This document shows positions 1 through 12,900 of a stretch of DNA of 64,000 nucleotides, in pieces; the first letter of the stretch is position 1, and every line of letters begins with the position of its first letter. The translations under genes and the position numbers were made by a program. The notes beneath the pieces are model-generated. The model searched no databases and was not told the origin of the DNA. It worked only from the letters and a program-made list of their open reading frames with translations. Source of the stretch: Kuschelorhynchus macadamiae (Eukaryota; Arthropoda; Insecta; Coleoptera; Curculionidae); NCBI GenBank assembly GCA_030620095.1, contig JAUTXW010003824.1, positions 434,001 through 498,000 on the forward strand. Direction: 5' to 3'.

Positions 1-890
1 AAAAAAAAGTTATAACCATGAACGAAGATACGGACACATATACTCTGCATCCAGGTATTCTACCAATGATGCCCACGTTGAACGTTCAACAAAACCTGCT
101 TATACTGTGCAGAAATAAACCTATATGAATTTTACGTAGAGACTCGGCAAGTAGCGGAACACGTACGGGTGTTTGAGAATAAAAAAATCTGCTAACAATT
201 AGAGGACCTACACTGAACATTCAATAAAACTTGTTTAAACTCCGTAAGAATAAAAGGCGGACCAGAAGAAAGCACATTGAACAATGTTGTGATTGGTATG
301 ATACTCCTTGTTCATGAATACTTTTAAATAGTACTGCCTTCTAAATAGTAATAAGTCTGTTACAGTAACTTAGATATGGGTAAGAATCCATTTAAGAAGG
401 AAATCAGAAAGAAAAAGACGGATATACTTGCGGGCCATCTATCTACTGATTTGCTTCGGTTTTCTAGCATTATTGTGCCGTTCCAGTTACGTAGTATAAA
501 GTTCACTGCGTATTAGACATTAAATTAGCATACACTCACAAAGTAAAAGGAATATTCCAACTTTAGTGCATCACTGACAGTCTAACATTTGGCATCGGCC
601 GATCGGGAGCCGGTGCCGAATTTTTGACTTCCGCCACTGATGCACTCTGCTGTTAGTGTTGAATGCGGTTTGTCTTAGGGCTCTATTGATGATGCCTATG
701 GCGCCTTACTTACTGCTAACACGGGACCAATTCACCTAGTGTTTCACCGCTCCTGCTGGTACCGTTCCACCTTATGTATGTAACAAAATATCTATAATTA
801 ATTTGTATTGCAGTGCTTATTAGCTACTGCAATTAATATGTATCAATTAATATGATTTTTCTTTAAAGTAGCCCGATGGTTTGTTATGAT
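1..890. other. No gene recognised
   Basis: AT-rich sequence with stops in all frames. It holds an imperfect palindrome at about 592-620 (GGCATCGGCC ... GGAGCCGGTGCC). No coding or RNA feature is supported. Confidence 0.5.
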
Positions 891-3580
891 GTCAAGATGC
901 CGACGGAAAAGTTGACTTGCTTGTTTTATGGCTTTGCTACGAGGCAATCGCCAGCGCGATATCAGTATTTTCCGGCTCTGGTCCATACCGGGACTTCCGG
1001 TTTGTACTTGCTTTCTCTCTTTTTAATAATCCCTCTTTATTTAAATATTTAAAATTCATCTTAGCTCCCACTAGTTACCCCTTGACAGTACTACTGGTAT
1101 CAGAATATAACCTTTTCTTGCAAGCTATCCCCTCACCCCCTCCTACTCCTGACTCATAGCGGCCATCACGCTAATATTATATGTAGAACTGGGCAGATGA
1201 ACAGGATATAATTCAGAAACAACTGGGTCTTACACGTTTACACCGTCTGGTCCCTTTCCAGCGGGGCCGTTAATTTCCACACTGAGTGGTTGAGTCTCTC
1301 GCTTTCCTCCCGAAACAAAGCAGCAAAACCGAATACGTGGAACCACTTTTGTTAAAAACACAGATGTCTGATTTCCACGAGGCGTTTCGTAAAACTGGAA
1401 GAAAAAGTTACTTGTCCCAAAAGTATAAAGTATGGTTATTTTTGAGTGTCCCTAATAAAAAATCAAGAAGAGACTTTTGTTATGCCTTTTATAACTGCTT
1501 GTAGTAGTTTTACATGGAACTAGCCAATTTTTATAAAAAAGAAAAAGGGGGAAATTGGAAACAACTGGATGAAAAAGTTACTTGTCCAAAAAATATGAAG
1601 TATGGTTATTTTTGAGTGTTACTAATAAAAATCAAGAAGAGAACTTTGTTATGTTATGTTATGTTTGTTTAACATAGAACTAGCCAATTTTTATAAAAAA
1701 GAAAAAGGGGGAAATTAGGGTTACAATGTCTATGAATTTTGAGAATAAATATAATAATAATAACTCAAAAATTGAAAAGTGATAAAAAAAATTGACTTCG
1801 ACTTCGTAATCAAAACCCCAGAATCAACCTACGTTCGCCGAGTAAAAAAGTAAATAATTACCGATATTCCTCATAATAAACTGGTAGATTGCTTCTTAGC
1901 AGAGCTTAAAAAGTTGATAAAATTCTTTTGCTCCGGCTATATTTCTCAAGGAAAAGTCGTAAAGTAAACAAAAAAACGGGATTCTGCAAAAGACAGCTGA
2001 TTCCACGTGTTCGGTTTAGCTGCTTTATTTCGGGGGGATGCGGGAGACTTAACCGCTCAGTGTGGAAACTATCGACCACGCTAGAAAAAGAGTAAATGCT
2101 GTCAACAAGTTAGGCCTAGTTGTGCCTGTATTCTATCTGCCCAGTTCTATATAGAATGTTAGTGAAACGGCCGCTATGTGGGTGGGGTAAGGGGATAGCT
2201 TCAAAGAAAAGGTCGGTCATCTCGTGATACCAGTAGTATTCTCAAGGAGCATCTACTGGAAGTCAAGATGCATTAGAACAGTTTTAAAGAAGGAAAAATT
2301 ATAAAGATAATTGAAATATACGGGGTGTACCGATAGCTTAGAGCTCGCCAGTTAGACATCCGATTGAAAATGTCTCGGAATTGGAAGGTGTAAATCATCT
2401 GAAAGAATAGCTCCAGCTTTGACTAAGTCCCAGCCGAAGAAAAATCTGGCAAGTTGCGAAAAGCATTTCCAAAAACATAGATTGGAATTGGAACAAAAAT
2501 AGTAGAAGAGTTTCCCGGATCGCCTCAAAAAACGCAACGGAAACGCCAAGCTGAATAAGCAATAATTTGGCCGCCTTGTCAGATCGCGCGTCCCCCTCGC
2601 CCGATAGCTGCTCAACGAGTAACCTAATGACCTCTGTGTTTTTAACATAGGTGGATCCACGTGTTCAGTTTTGCTGTGTTGCTTCGAGGGGATGCAAAAA
2701 ACTCAAACGCTTAGAGTGGAAACTAACGACACCACAACAAACGGAGCAGAAGCTGTGAACATGTCTGGCCTAGTTATTACTACATTCTATCCTATTCGTC
2801 TGCCCATTTCTACGTAAAATATATGGCCTAATGGCCGCTATTAAGCATGAATAGGAGCAGTACGGGGATAATTTGAAAGGAAGGGTTATTTCGTGATACC
2901 AGTACTACTTCCTTAAGAGGTCCTGTGGAAGCCAAGATCTATTTGAACACAATAAAACATATTAGTAGGGTTAAACGATTTACGGAAAACACTTTGCTCG
3001 ACAACCCGTGGTTACATATTGCGCTGGAGAACGGCACTGAAAACAAAAAAGCGGCAGCCGATTCCATATAGAATGGAAAGAAAGAAAGAAAAAGTAGAAA
3101 CTTCAGTCTTTCGGTTCGTCTCTTCTAGGGCAGACCTTTGTGTATTAACATAAGTGGTTCCACGTGCTCGGTTTTGATGCTTTATTTCGAGGGGAAGCGG
3201 GAGACTCAAACCCTCAGTGCGGAAACTAATTACCCAGCTAGAAATGGAGCAGACGCTGTGAACGTGTGGAGCCTAGTTGTTTCTGGTCTATCCCGTTCGT
3301 CTGCCGCAGTTCTGTAGGATATTAGGGTAAATGCCGCTATGTGGCGGGAGTGGAAAAAAAATAGCTTGAAAGAAAAGGTTATCTCGTGAGACCAGTAGTA
3401 CTCTCAAGTGGCATCTAGTGGAAGCCAAGATGTATTTCAAAACTTTAAAAGTTAATTGAAAGATTCGGGGTGTTCCGGAAGCTTAGAGCTCGCTATTCAA
3501 ACATCTTATCGCATTAGGCTGGAGAATGGCGCTGAAAGCCAAAAAGTGGCAGCCAACTTAATATTGAGAAAGAGTACAAA
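890..3580. repeat. Four related repeat units, one inverted, upstream of mRpL24
   Basis: A block that includes CCACGTGTTCGGTTT, GGGGATGCGGGAGACT and CAGTGTGGAAACTA recurs in variant form at about 2003-2070, 2656-2730 and 3161-3228. It appears reverse-complemented at about 1275-1345. Two further shared blocks follow in the same order. One contains GCCTAGTTGT and TCTGCC (2110, 2765, 3268). The other contains CTCGTGATACCAGTAGTA and GGAAGCCAAGATG (2220, 2890, 3385; inverted near 1095). The plus-strand spacing is about 650 and 505 bp. The units are clearly diverged, so the array is old. The third unit ends within 100 bp of the mRpL24 ATG, so the promoter may lie in or against it. Short ORFs here have no recognisable product. 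Confidence 0.75.
1393..1716. repeat. Tandem duplication of a roughly 160-bp segment
   Basis: The segment running from AACTGGA(A/T)GAAAAAGTT to GAAAAAGGGGGAAATT occurs at 1393-1556 and again at 1563-1716, with small indels and substitutions between copies. It sits between the inverted unit and the first direct unit of the larger repeat family. Confidence 0.85.
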
Positions 3581-3660
3581 CACTCTAACCTTTCAAAATT
3601 TATTATTTTGGTTGTGATAGTTTTGAGTTCCAACTATTTTTAATCAAAAAAAAAAAAAAA

Positions 3661-3958
3661 ATGAGAATTTCTGTTGCACAGTTGACTAGAATTGGAAAAT
3701 GGTCGAAGCAATTTGCTAATTTACCAGATAGATATATAAATAGAGCTATGAATCAAGTGTACTGGAGAAACCCTAAAGGTCCCCAATATAATCCTAAGGC
3801 GGTAATGCAGCGAAAAAAATTTCATTTTAACGTACATAGGCCCTGGTCTATGGAATTTAACAATGATAACCAGCCAAATACGTATTCTCGAAAAGTGTTT
3901 TTGGAACCTATTAAAGAATGGAGTTTTTTTAGGGGCGATCGTGTAGAAATATTAGTTG
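3661..3958 (+). CDS. mRpL24: mRpL24 coding exon 1
   Basis: Encodes the mitochondrial presequence and the start of the KOW domain up to VEILVG. It ends in phase 1 at GTTG|GTAGGT, and the frame reading on into the intron is not homologous to the protein. The ATG follows directly on a run of about 15 A. Confidence 0.93.
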
Positions 3959-6900
3959 GTAGGTTTCAATGGTTACAAATAAGTATGAAACGTTATTTAT
4001 TTATTTATATACTATTTAACACCAAATTTATAATATATAGGTTGTTATTCAACAAATTTTCGCAATGACCTAAACACTTAATATATTGGCATGCATTCTG
4101 TTTAAAACAGGACATTTACACCACCAATTATTTAATTAAAGGGAAAACTTACTTGTAAATATCAAAACATTATTAACTGAAGAGTAAGTATGTACAAAAA
4201 TATATAAAATCATGGATGTTATCATCGTATCTCTCGAGTCATACTCAGATAGTGGTGTTTAACGGCAGACAATCGGGAATTCAAGAGATTACATCGGGGG
4301 TTTCACAGGGGTCGGTATTGGGACCGCTCTTGTTTCTTCCCTATGTAAACAACCTCCTCAATGCTGGGATTTCTGGCAATTTTACCATGTTTGCTGACGA
4401 TATCACATTTTTGTGGCATGATAAATATACTAAATGCCTGGTGAACACCATAAATACAGATTTAGTTTTCCTTAAAGATTGGTGCTGCGCAAACTATTTA
4501 ACTCTCAATGTATTTAAAACTTATATACTATCATTTAAGTGTGCCTTAACGGGTATATTTCTGGATTCTGAAGCGATAGATAGTCTAAATGCAGTAAAGT
4601 TTCTCGGACTTCATGTTGACAGTGCTTTGACATTTGAACAACACATGCTACAGATTTCCAACAAGATCTCTAGGGGATGTTACGCCGTTAGAGTCGTTTC
4701 TCTAGGGAGTTGGACGAGGCTGCTGCCCGAAACACTTACTTTGCACTGGTTGAATCTCATTTGAGATACGGAATATGTTTTTAGGGATCCTGTAGTGGCT
4801 ACTTGTTTAAATCGATCTTTGTGATACAGAAAAGAGCCATTAGATATACGTATTGCATCAGACCTCATGAATCTTGTAAACCAATTTTCATATCGCGAAG
4901 AATACCAACTTTACCATGTATTTTCATCTTGGAAACTGCATGTGTAATTTTTCAAAAACATCAAGACGAAGTAAATGCACAGTCATTTTACTCAACACGA
5001 AGCTCTTATATTATGCGTCCTCCAATACCAATCTCCTCCTTAATCAAAAGTTCTGTGATCTATAATAGTAAAAAAATATTTAATCATCTCCCTATTAACT
5101 TAAGGGAAATTAATTGCATAATGAAGTTTCGCAGAACTATTAAAAGGCTGCTAGTATCGAGGGCTTATTATTCTGTGAATGAATATTTTTTAAACAGGTT
5201 AACAGCCCGCTTATTTGTTCTTTGTAATTGTTGGGTCCTGTATTGTTTTATTCTGATGTTTATTTGCACTAATTGTCTTTGTCTTTATTGGTTTGTTAGT
5301 TCTATTATTTGCATTGTATTTGTTAAGTAATATTTTATATATGCAAGTTTTACCACCTTTTGTTTCTCGTTTGTTATTAGTATTTCTATTTTATATTTTA
5401 ACTAGTTCTATTTGACTACTATTGTAATTTAATTTAATTTATGCAAGACAAGCTATTCTTAGTTACTATTGTAAATGAATTTATTTATATTTTTTTTTTC
5501 TTTTTTCTCCTGTTTAGTTGATTGTAAAGACTTTTAGTTTGTATGCTTTGTCCATAAGAACTTTTTGTACTTTTGACAATAAAGCTATTGATTGATTGAT
5601 TGATTGATCACAACTGTTTGAAAAATGTTTGTTGATATGTGGCAACTTCGATTGGCAATTACCACAACTTTCCTTTAATGTGGCCAAGTTTTTCACATTA
5701 CTGTTAATAATTTATTCTTGCAAATTGTATGGCATTTTACTTTTATAATTATTGATACAGCTCTTGAAATGAAGCTAGGGTCAATTGGGGTAATTGGAAA
5801 TAACAAACATAACAAATTAGCTTAGCTTGGGTGTTGTGGTGTTTAAAAAGTGAAACAGGTGAAATTTTGCTCCCAGCATTTTAATTGTTTTTGGAGCTAT
5901 ATTTCCGTTTAAATTCGTGTAAGAAGTGTCGTTTTGAAGTGAAAAAATTCGTCTATATGGTGTTTAGTTTTTCGTTCTGTAAAATGTAATGTTTGTGACC
6001 TAAAACCTTAAAATATTGCCCAATTCTGCTTGCAATATTTAAAAGATCCATAGACAGAAACGGCAAAAACATTTATATTCTTATCTCTAAACTGATAGCA
6101 TTCAGAAGTAATTCATTTACCTACTACCTACATTTTTTTTATTTGAAGAGTGGGTTTTTGGAAATTACCCATTTTTTGTCCTGTTTGGATCACAGATAAT
6201 TCAACAAATAGCTGTGGGGATTCCCTTTTTTTTTCTGTTCTGTTGTTATTGTGTTGTGTTTAACTTTGAACTTCTGAATGATAAAGGACAGAACCGGACT
6301 TGATAAAATTTCCTTACAAACATTTTTAGAAACATTATTAAAATTTTAATAGAAACATGGTTGGTGAAGAGTCAGTTTTCTGCGGCTTTTATTTTGGGAT
6401 GCTGAACTCTGAACTGAGTGGGGGAGTAGTGTCTTCCAAAAATAACTTTAAGACATAAACTCTTTTTATCTTAGGTCAAATAGCTACAGTATGGATACGA
6501 AATTCAGTTTTAAATGTACAAATAAATGTTTTTCTCAATACTACTGTGTCACATGTTTTGGCGTTTTGCATCCCACTTGCTTGGAAAGAGACTGGAAACA
6601 CCATCTTAAGCTAGATAAACATCAAGTGTACTGTTCAAAGGATTGCAAAGAAAAAGCTTTTGGTCAAAACAGTGAACAATTCAAAAAGCTGAAGGTTGAG
6701 TTAGATAAACTTCAGAGCGACACGCATGTACTAAAACGACAAATACATGAAAAAATGTATGCTCTTGAGTTAGAAATGAAGGAAACTACTATGTAGTTTT
6801 TCAGGAAAAAATACAGGAATTAACTAGAGAAATGGCAGAGAAGGACACGAAATACAGCAGAGAAAGACAAAAAACTCGGGATTTTGAGGATGAGGTGTTT

Positions 6901-9900
6901 GAGTCAAAAAGAAAATATATTGAAGAAGTAAATAAAAAGACAGAGGGAGCAACCAAACTTAAACTTGAAATTATGAATATCCTAGAGCAAAATACCTCTA
7001 TGCAGAAGGAAAAGATATCTTATGTGGAAAAAAATAAAAAGCTAGGTGACGATTTACAGGATCTACAAAATTTAAACAAAAATATGCTTACTTCTATACG
7101 AGTGCTGGAAAATGAAAACCAGATGTTCAGTGCACAAGTTGCCAGACTTCAGCGTGAATTAAGTGATATCAAAAAATATGATTCCTTAGAAAGCACTAAG
7201 AATGGTTTATATAATACGAGTGAAAAAGAATCAATCACTGAACCTACTATTTTGGAAGCCAGAAATGGTTGTAATGTGCAAGTAAAGGCATCAGTACCTA
7301 GCATGCTTAGTTTTAAACCTAGTTTCAAACCTATTCCTCTGAGAAAGCCTGAAATGTTGATTGTTGGTAATAAGAATGATGTATGTAAATATACACAGAC
7401 AAAATATGGCAAACTGTCAGTATCGTGATAAGAATCTTTTCGATGACATTTTTGATGAAACAATAGACCTTGGTGGATATCTGACAAAGGATGATTGTGC
7501 TATAGTGTTTTGTGGATGTGAAAATGCCATTATCGCATAAAACAAACTTAGTTGCTGTTGATTCGGCGTTTGCCGCTAGAAGAAAAGTGCTGAATGATAT
7601 CCATAACCATAAGATAACCATTCACACAAGCATACATGCCATGAATAGCTCGATATTTGTTCCTATGGACAATTTTATGCATATTGAAAAAAAATCTTGG
7701 AATGCTGATCCATCCTATGACACTAAGAAGTTGGTGTGTAGATTTATTGCTTCTCAGATTAATAGTGTATTTGTGAACCTGAAACAGGGTGTTGTTAACC
7801 CTGTTGAATCAAGAGTGGATCTGGAATGTGGTAGAGTTGTTGCGGAGGAGAGTATACCAAGTCATAGTACTTTTTTAGTGTAGGCAGGGATGCCGGTTTT
7901 TCACTGTTGCTGTTTAATGTTCAGTCAGGAATAAAATTGACGAATTACAACTTTTTCTTGATAGTATTGATTACCCTGATGTGTTGCTTCTGACTGAGCA
8001 TTGGTTAAATGGTGTTGAGCCGGTTTCTCTGTTGGATTATTGTGTATTGTCTAAGTATTCCAGATCTACTTACATTCATGGAGGCACAGTGATACTTGTC
8101 CACAAAAATTTTTAAACACATATTCTTTCTTTGACTATGAGAAATTTAATGATATGATTGTTGAAAAAGGGTTTGAATTTTCTATAGTACATGCACCTAA
8201 GCTAAATGTTTTTGTTGTCTGTTTATATAGACTTCCGAATACTGATGTGTCTCTTTTTGTGACTAGGCTGGAGTCACTTATTATGGGGTTCCCTTTACAT
8301 GCATTGATTATTCTGGCGGGCGACCTAAATATAGATTATACAGATAAATCTCACCTGAATTTTAAAATAATATCTAACTTACTTGATTCATTGAACTTAG
8401 TGATGCATGTGGAGGTGTTACTGAATATTCGTCATCATTGATTGACTATTTTTGTTCTAACCGAAAATGCATTTGAAAGCTGTTGTGTGCTAAATGCAGG
8501 TCTTTCTGATCACCATGCGGTTTTGTGCAGTTTTAAGGTTTCATTTAAAAAATCAAAGAAAACTAAACGGAGGGGACTTTTTACTCATAAAAATTATGGT
8601 AGGTTTTCTCAATTATGTGCTGAAGGTGACTGGAGTGGGATTCTGCACTTAAATGACCCACTCGTAGGCTTTCACAGCCTACTAACTTACAATTTCAATT
8701 TGGCTTTTCCCCTTAAAACCATAAAAACGAGGAAGAAGAAATTGTGGTTTACCAAAGAACTTAAAACCTCGTCCAGAAATATGCGTTCCTTGCACATGCT
8801 GTGAAAGTATTTTTTTGAAAATCCAACATTTATTTCATATTTTAATAAATATCGAACTGTATATAGAAGTACAATTAAAGCAGCTAAACAGCTTCACTAT
8901 GCCAATCGACTAAAGCAATCCACAAATGAACAGGGGGAGAGTTGGAGGATTGTTAAGGAACGGTATGGAGAAAATGGTCAGACAACCTGTTCCAATCTGA
9001 CTTGTCATCAGTTAAATTTTTTTTACTGCACCGTGGCTGCCAACTTGTCCTCTCATATAAATCCCACAAAGGATCCTTTGACCTTCCTTGATGGTATACG
9101 GGTGAGAGATACATTATTTTTTGCTCCAACTGATATAAATGAAATTAAAGATACCTTTACAGAATTAAAAAATAAGAATACATCTGGCTGGGGTAATATT
9201 TCTTTGAGGATACTTTTACATTTGCCTGCAATCACACTAAAGATGCTTGCAGAGGCAATAAATTTGTCTTTTCAGAGTGGTATTTTTCCCCCTTCCCTAA
9301 AGCGAGCAAAAGTTATTCCACTTTTTAAAGGGGGTGACCGTGAAGTGCTCTCTAACTTTAGACCTATTTCATTGCTTCCAGCATTGGCTAAGGTTATTGA
9401 AAAGCTGGTGAAGAGGCCGTTGACTTCGTTGTGGCGCACAATCTTGTTAGCAGTATTCAGATGATGCAATATTTTCTTTCCTTAACAGCTTGTATACAAC
9501 TCTGAACTATGGAGAAGTTGCCGCAGCAGTATTCTGTGACCTTACCAAGGCATTTGATTGTGTAGATCATAGAGTGCTGTTGCGAAAACTTGAAACATAT
9601 GGATTCAGAGGTGCAACTTTGGCCTGGATAAGTTCTTATTGGTCTGGGCGCTATCAGTCAGTAGTGTTTAATGACAGGGAATCAAGTGAAAGAGAAATTG
9701 TTTCTGGTGTTCCTCAGGGATCTGTTTTGGGCCCGCTTTTGTTCTTGTTATGTGTCAACGATCTGTCCAGACTTAGTATTTTGGGAGTGTTTACTATGTT
9801 TGCTGACGATACGACAATTCTCTGGCATAATAAGGACGCTAATCAGTTGGAGCTTGCCATCAAAATGGATTTATTGAAGATAAAGGAATGGTGCGATTCC

Positions 9901-12900
9901 AATTTCTTAACTCTGAATGTATCAAAAACAAATAGAAATACATTGTGAGGTGGCTGGGGTCTTCCTAAAAGTCTTGAATTTACAGTTAATTTCAGTATAT
10001 AGATCGCCTAGTGGGGATTTTAACAAGTTTTTAGAGATACTTGTCCTAACTTTTGAATCCATCAATTTAAGTAGTTTTATTAATATAATAAAATAACTGG
10101 AGATTTTAACATTCATTTCACTGATGAATCTGACCAAAGAGTGATTTCTCTCAATAATCTTCTAAGCTCCTATGGGGTGTGTCAGTCGGTGGAGTTCAGT
10201 ACTAGGGGTGGTGCATGCCTCGATAACATTTACACTAACATCTCGACAGATAACTATGGTGCCAGCCCGTATGACGTTTGCGGTCTGTCTGATCACTCGG
10301 GAATTGTTTTCTGTTGTCAGTTAACATATTCTTCATCTGTGAGAGGTAGCAGAGTCACCTACAGACTGCTGACTGAAGAAGGGCTATTTTGCCTGTATAA
10401 CAACGTTGAGTCGGTAGACTGGGGCTCTGTTCTGGCTCATGGTAAGGATGCTGACCAAAAATTTAAAGTTTTTACAGATATTATAGCCAACTCTATGGAA
10501 GCTAGTTTCCCTTTAAAAACTAAAATGACAGATGGCCCCTCCCCTGGCATATCGATCAACTGGTTCAGTGATAGACTGAGGGATATGAGAGAAAGGCTTC
10601 ATGGGCTAAATATTATTAATAGAAACAATCCTGTCCTGGTTCCTAAAAAAACTGTTTCTGACTATAGGAATCTTTATAGATCAGAGATAGTTGCAGCTAA
10701 GAGGGCCGCCAATGATTGCTTTGTAGACAGGTCCACAAATAAACAGTCTGCTATGTGGAATATAATCAAATCACAATCTAATTCAGTATCAAGCCATCCA
10801 GCTAACAATCTTAATGCGGAGACTTTTAATAACTTTTTTGTTGGCTCCAGAACCGAGCCTTGAGGCACCCCATGCAGAATGGTCTGTCTGTTTCAGGTGG
10901 CAGCATCATATGAAACATACTGGCTCCGTTCAGTGAGATACGACTAGACAAAGGCAACACTGTCAGGATGGAAATTGTAAAAAGAGAGCTTTTTTATGAG
11001 AATATCAAAGGAGACACAGTCAAATGCCTTTGTCAAGTCAAAAAATGATGCATATGTATCCAGGCCCTGCTCCATGCCCTGAAACACACACTCAATCAAA
11101 CTATTAATTGCCAGGTTTGTTGACTTATTATTCCTAAATCCAAATTATTTTTGTGAAAAAAGGGAATTATTTTCAAAGTAACTGATAATTTGGTCTTTAA
11201 TGAGGGATTCAAAGATCTTTGAGATAATGGGGAGGAGGGAAATAGGGCGGTAATTATTATAATCATCGGTTACCATCAGTGGAATATAATCAAATCACAA
11301 TCTAATTCAGTATCAAGCCATCCAGCTAACAATCTTAATGCGGAGACTTTTAATAACTTTTTTGTTAATATAGCTCATGAGCTAGTCTCTCAGCTTCCTC
11401 AGCCTGCTACTACCTTTGAGGAGTATTTAGTGGATAATCTTAATAATCAAAGCTTTAAATTTCAACCTGTCACCTACAATATGGTTAGACAAAAAATATC
11501 CTCTCTAAAAAATAGTAAAAGTAAAGACTGTTACGAGATTGATGCCAGGATTGTGAAGACTCTGAAGAATTTCATTGTTTATCCATTAACCAATCTTATT
11601 AACTTGTGTATCTCAGAGAATATCTTTCCTTCGGTTCTAAAGGTTGCAAAGGTTGTGCCTATCTTCAAGAACAAAGGTTCCACTGATGATTATAATAATT
11701 ACCACCCTATTTCCCTCCTCCCCATTATCTCAAAGATCTTTGAATCCCTCATTAAAGACCAAATTATCAGTTACTTTGAAAATAATTCCCTTTTTTCACA
11801 AAAACAATTTGGATTTACGAATAATAAGTCAACAAACCTGGCAATTAATAGTATGATTGAGTGTGTGTTTCAGGGCATGGAGCAGGGCCTGGATACATAT
11901 GCATCATTTTTTGACTTGACAAAGGCATTTGACTGTGTCTCCTTTGATATCCTCATAAAAAAGCTCTCTTTTTACAATTTCCATCCTGACAGTGTTGCCT
12001 TTGTCAAGTCGTATCTCACTGAACGGAGCCAGTATGTTTCTGTGACCATTCTGCATGGGGTGCCTCAGGGCTCGGTTCTGGGGCCCCTTTTATTCCTTAT
12101 TTATATCAATGATCTTCCTGCTTGCCACCCAAACTCTAATCTGATTTTGTTCGCTGACAATACCACCAGCTTACAACAATATTATCCTTCAGATCCTATT
12201 CAGAATATGGTGGGTACCGCGCGGCTGGACATATGTAACTGGTTCTTGGCAAATAGACTTAGCCTTAATAATTCCAAAACTCAAAATCTTAATTTCACAT
12301 TAAGTAATGTAGGACCTAATTTGCCCAACAGTGGCTGAATAAAATTTATGGCTGTATACCTTGACCCTGGGTTGACTTGGGAAAAACATGTGAATATGCT
12401 CACCTCTAAACTATCAAAAATTATTTATCTAATTAGAAGACTATCCGGTAATGTTTCTAAAAGAATTTTAATGTCTGCATATCATGGATATTTCGCTTCC
12501 AATATGACTTATGCACAATTAAATTGGGGCCACTCAACACACGCAGCCAAAATATTTGGCTTGCAAAGGAGGTGTGTGCGTGTTATCATGGGATTAGGCT
12601 ATCGTGATTGCTGCCGATCATATGTTTCAGAACTGCGTATACTTACCTTGCCCTGTATTTTTGTGCTGCACTCTGAAAAAACAAAATACAGGAGACTTCA
12701 CATCGCATGCTGATTTACATACCTACTCCACTCGTAACAGTGCCAATATTATGTACCTCTTTCACAGGCTTGGGAGGACTCGAGGTGGCTCTAACTATTT
12801 TTGTGTGACCTTTTACAATGTCCTACTGCACAATGTCAGATGGCTAGAGGGGGAGATATTTGTCCCCAAAATTAAAGACTGTCTTTTGAGAAAATCTTTC

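Noticed and set aside
2352..3209. Minus-strand ORFs of 65-102 codons upstream of mRpL24
   Set aside because: They lie within the diverged repeat units, are not conserved between units and show no recognisable motif.
10843..11278. An independent minus-strand LINE fragment
   Set aside because: It is bounded on both sides by the same exact 88-bp LINE B sequence and has no tail or target duplication of its own, so it is better read as part of an internal rearrangement.
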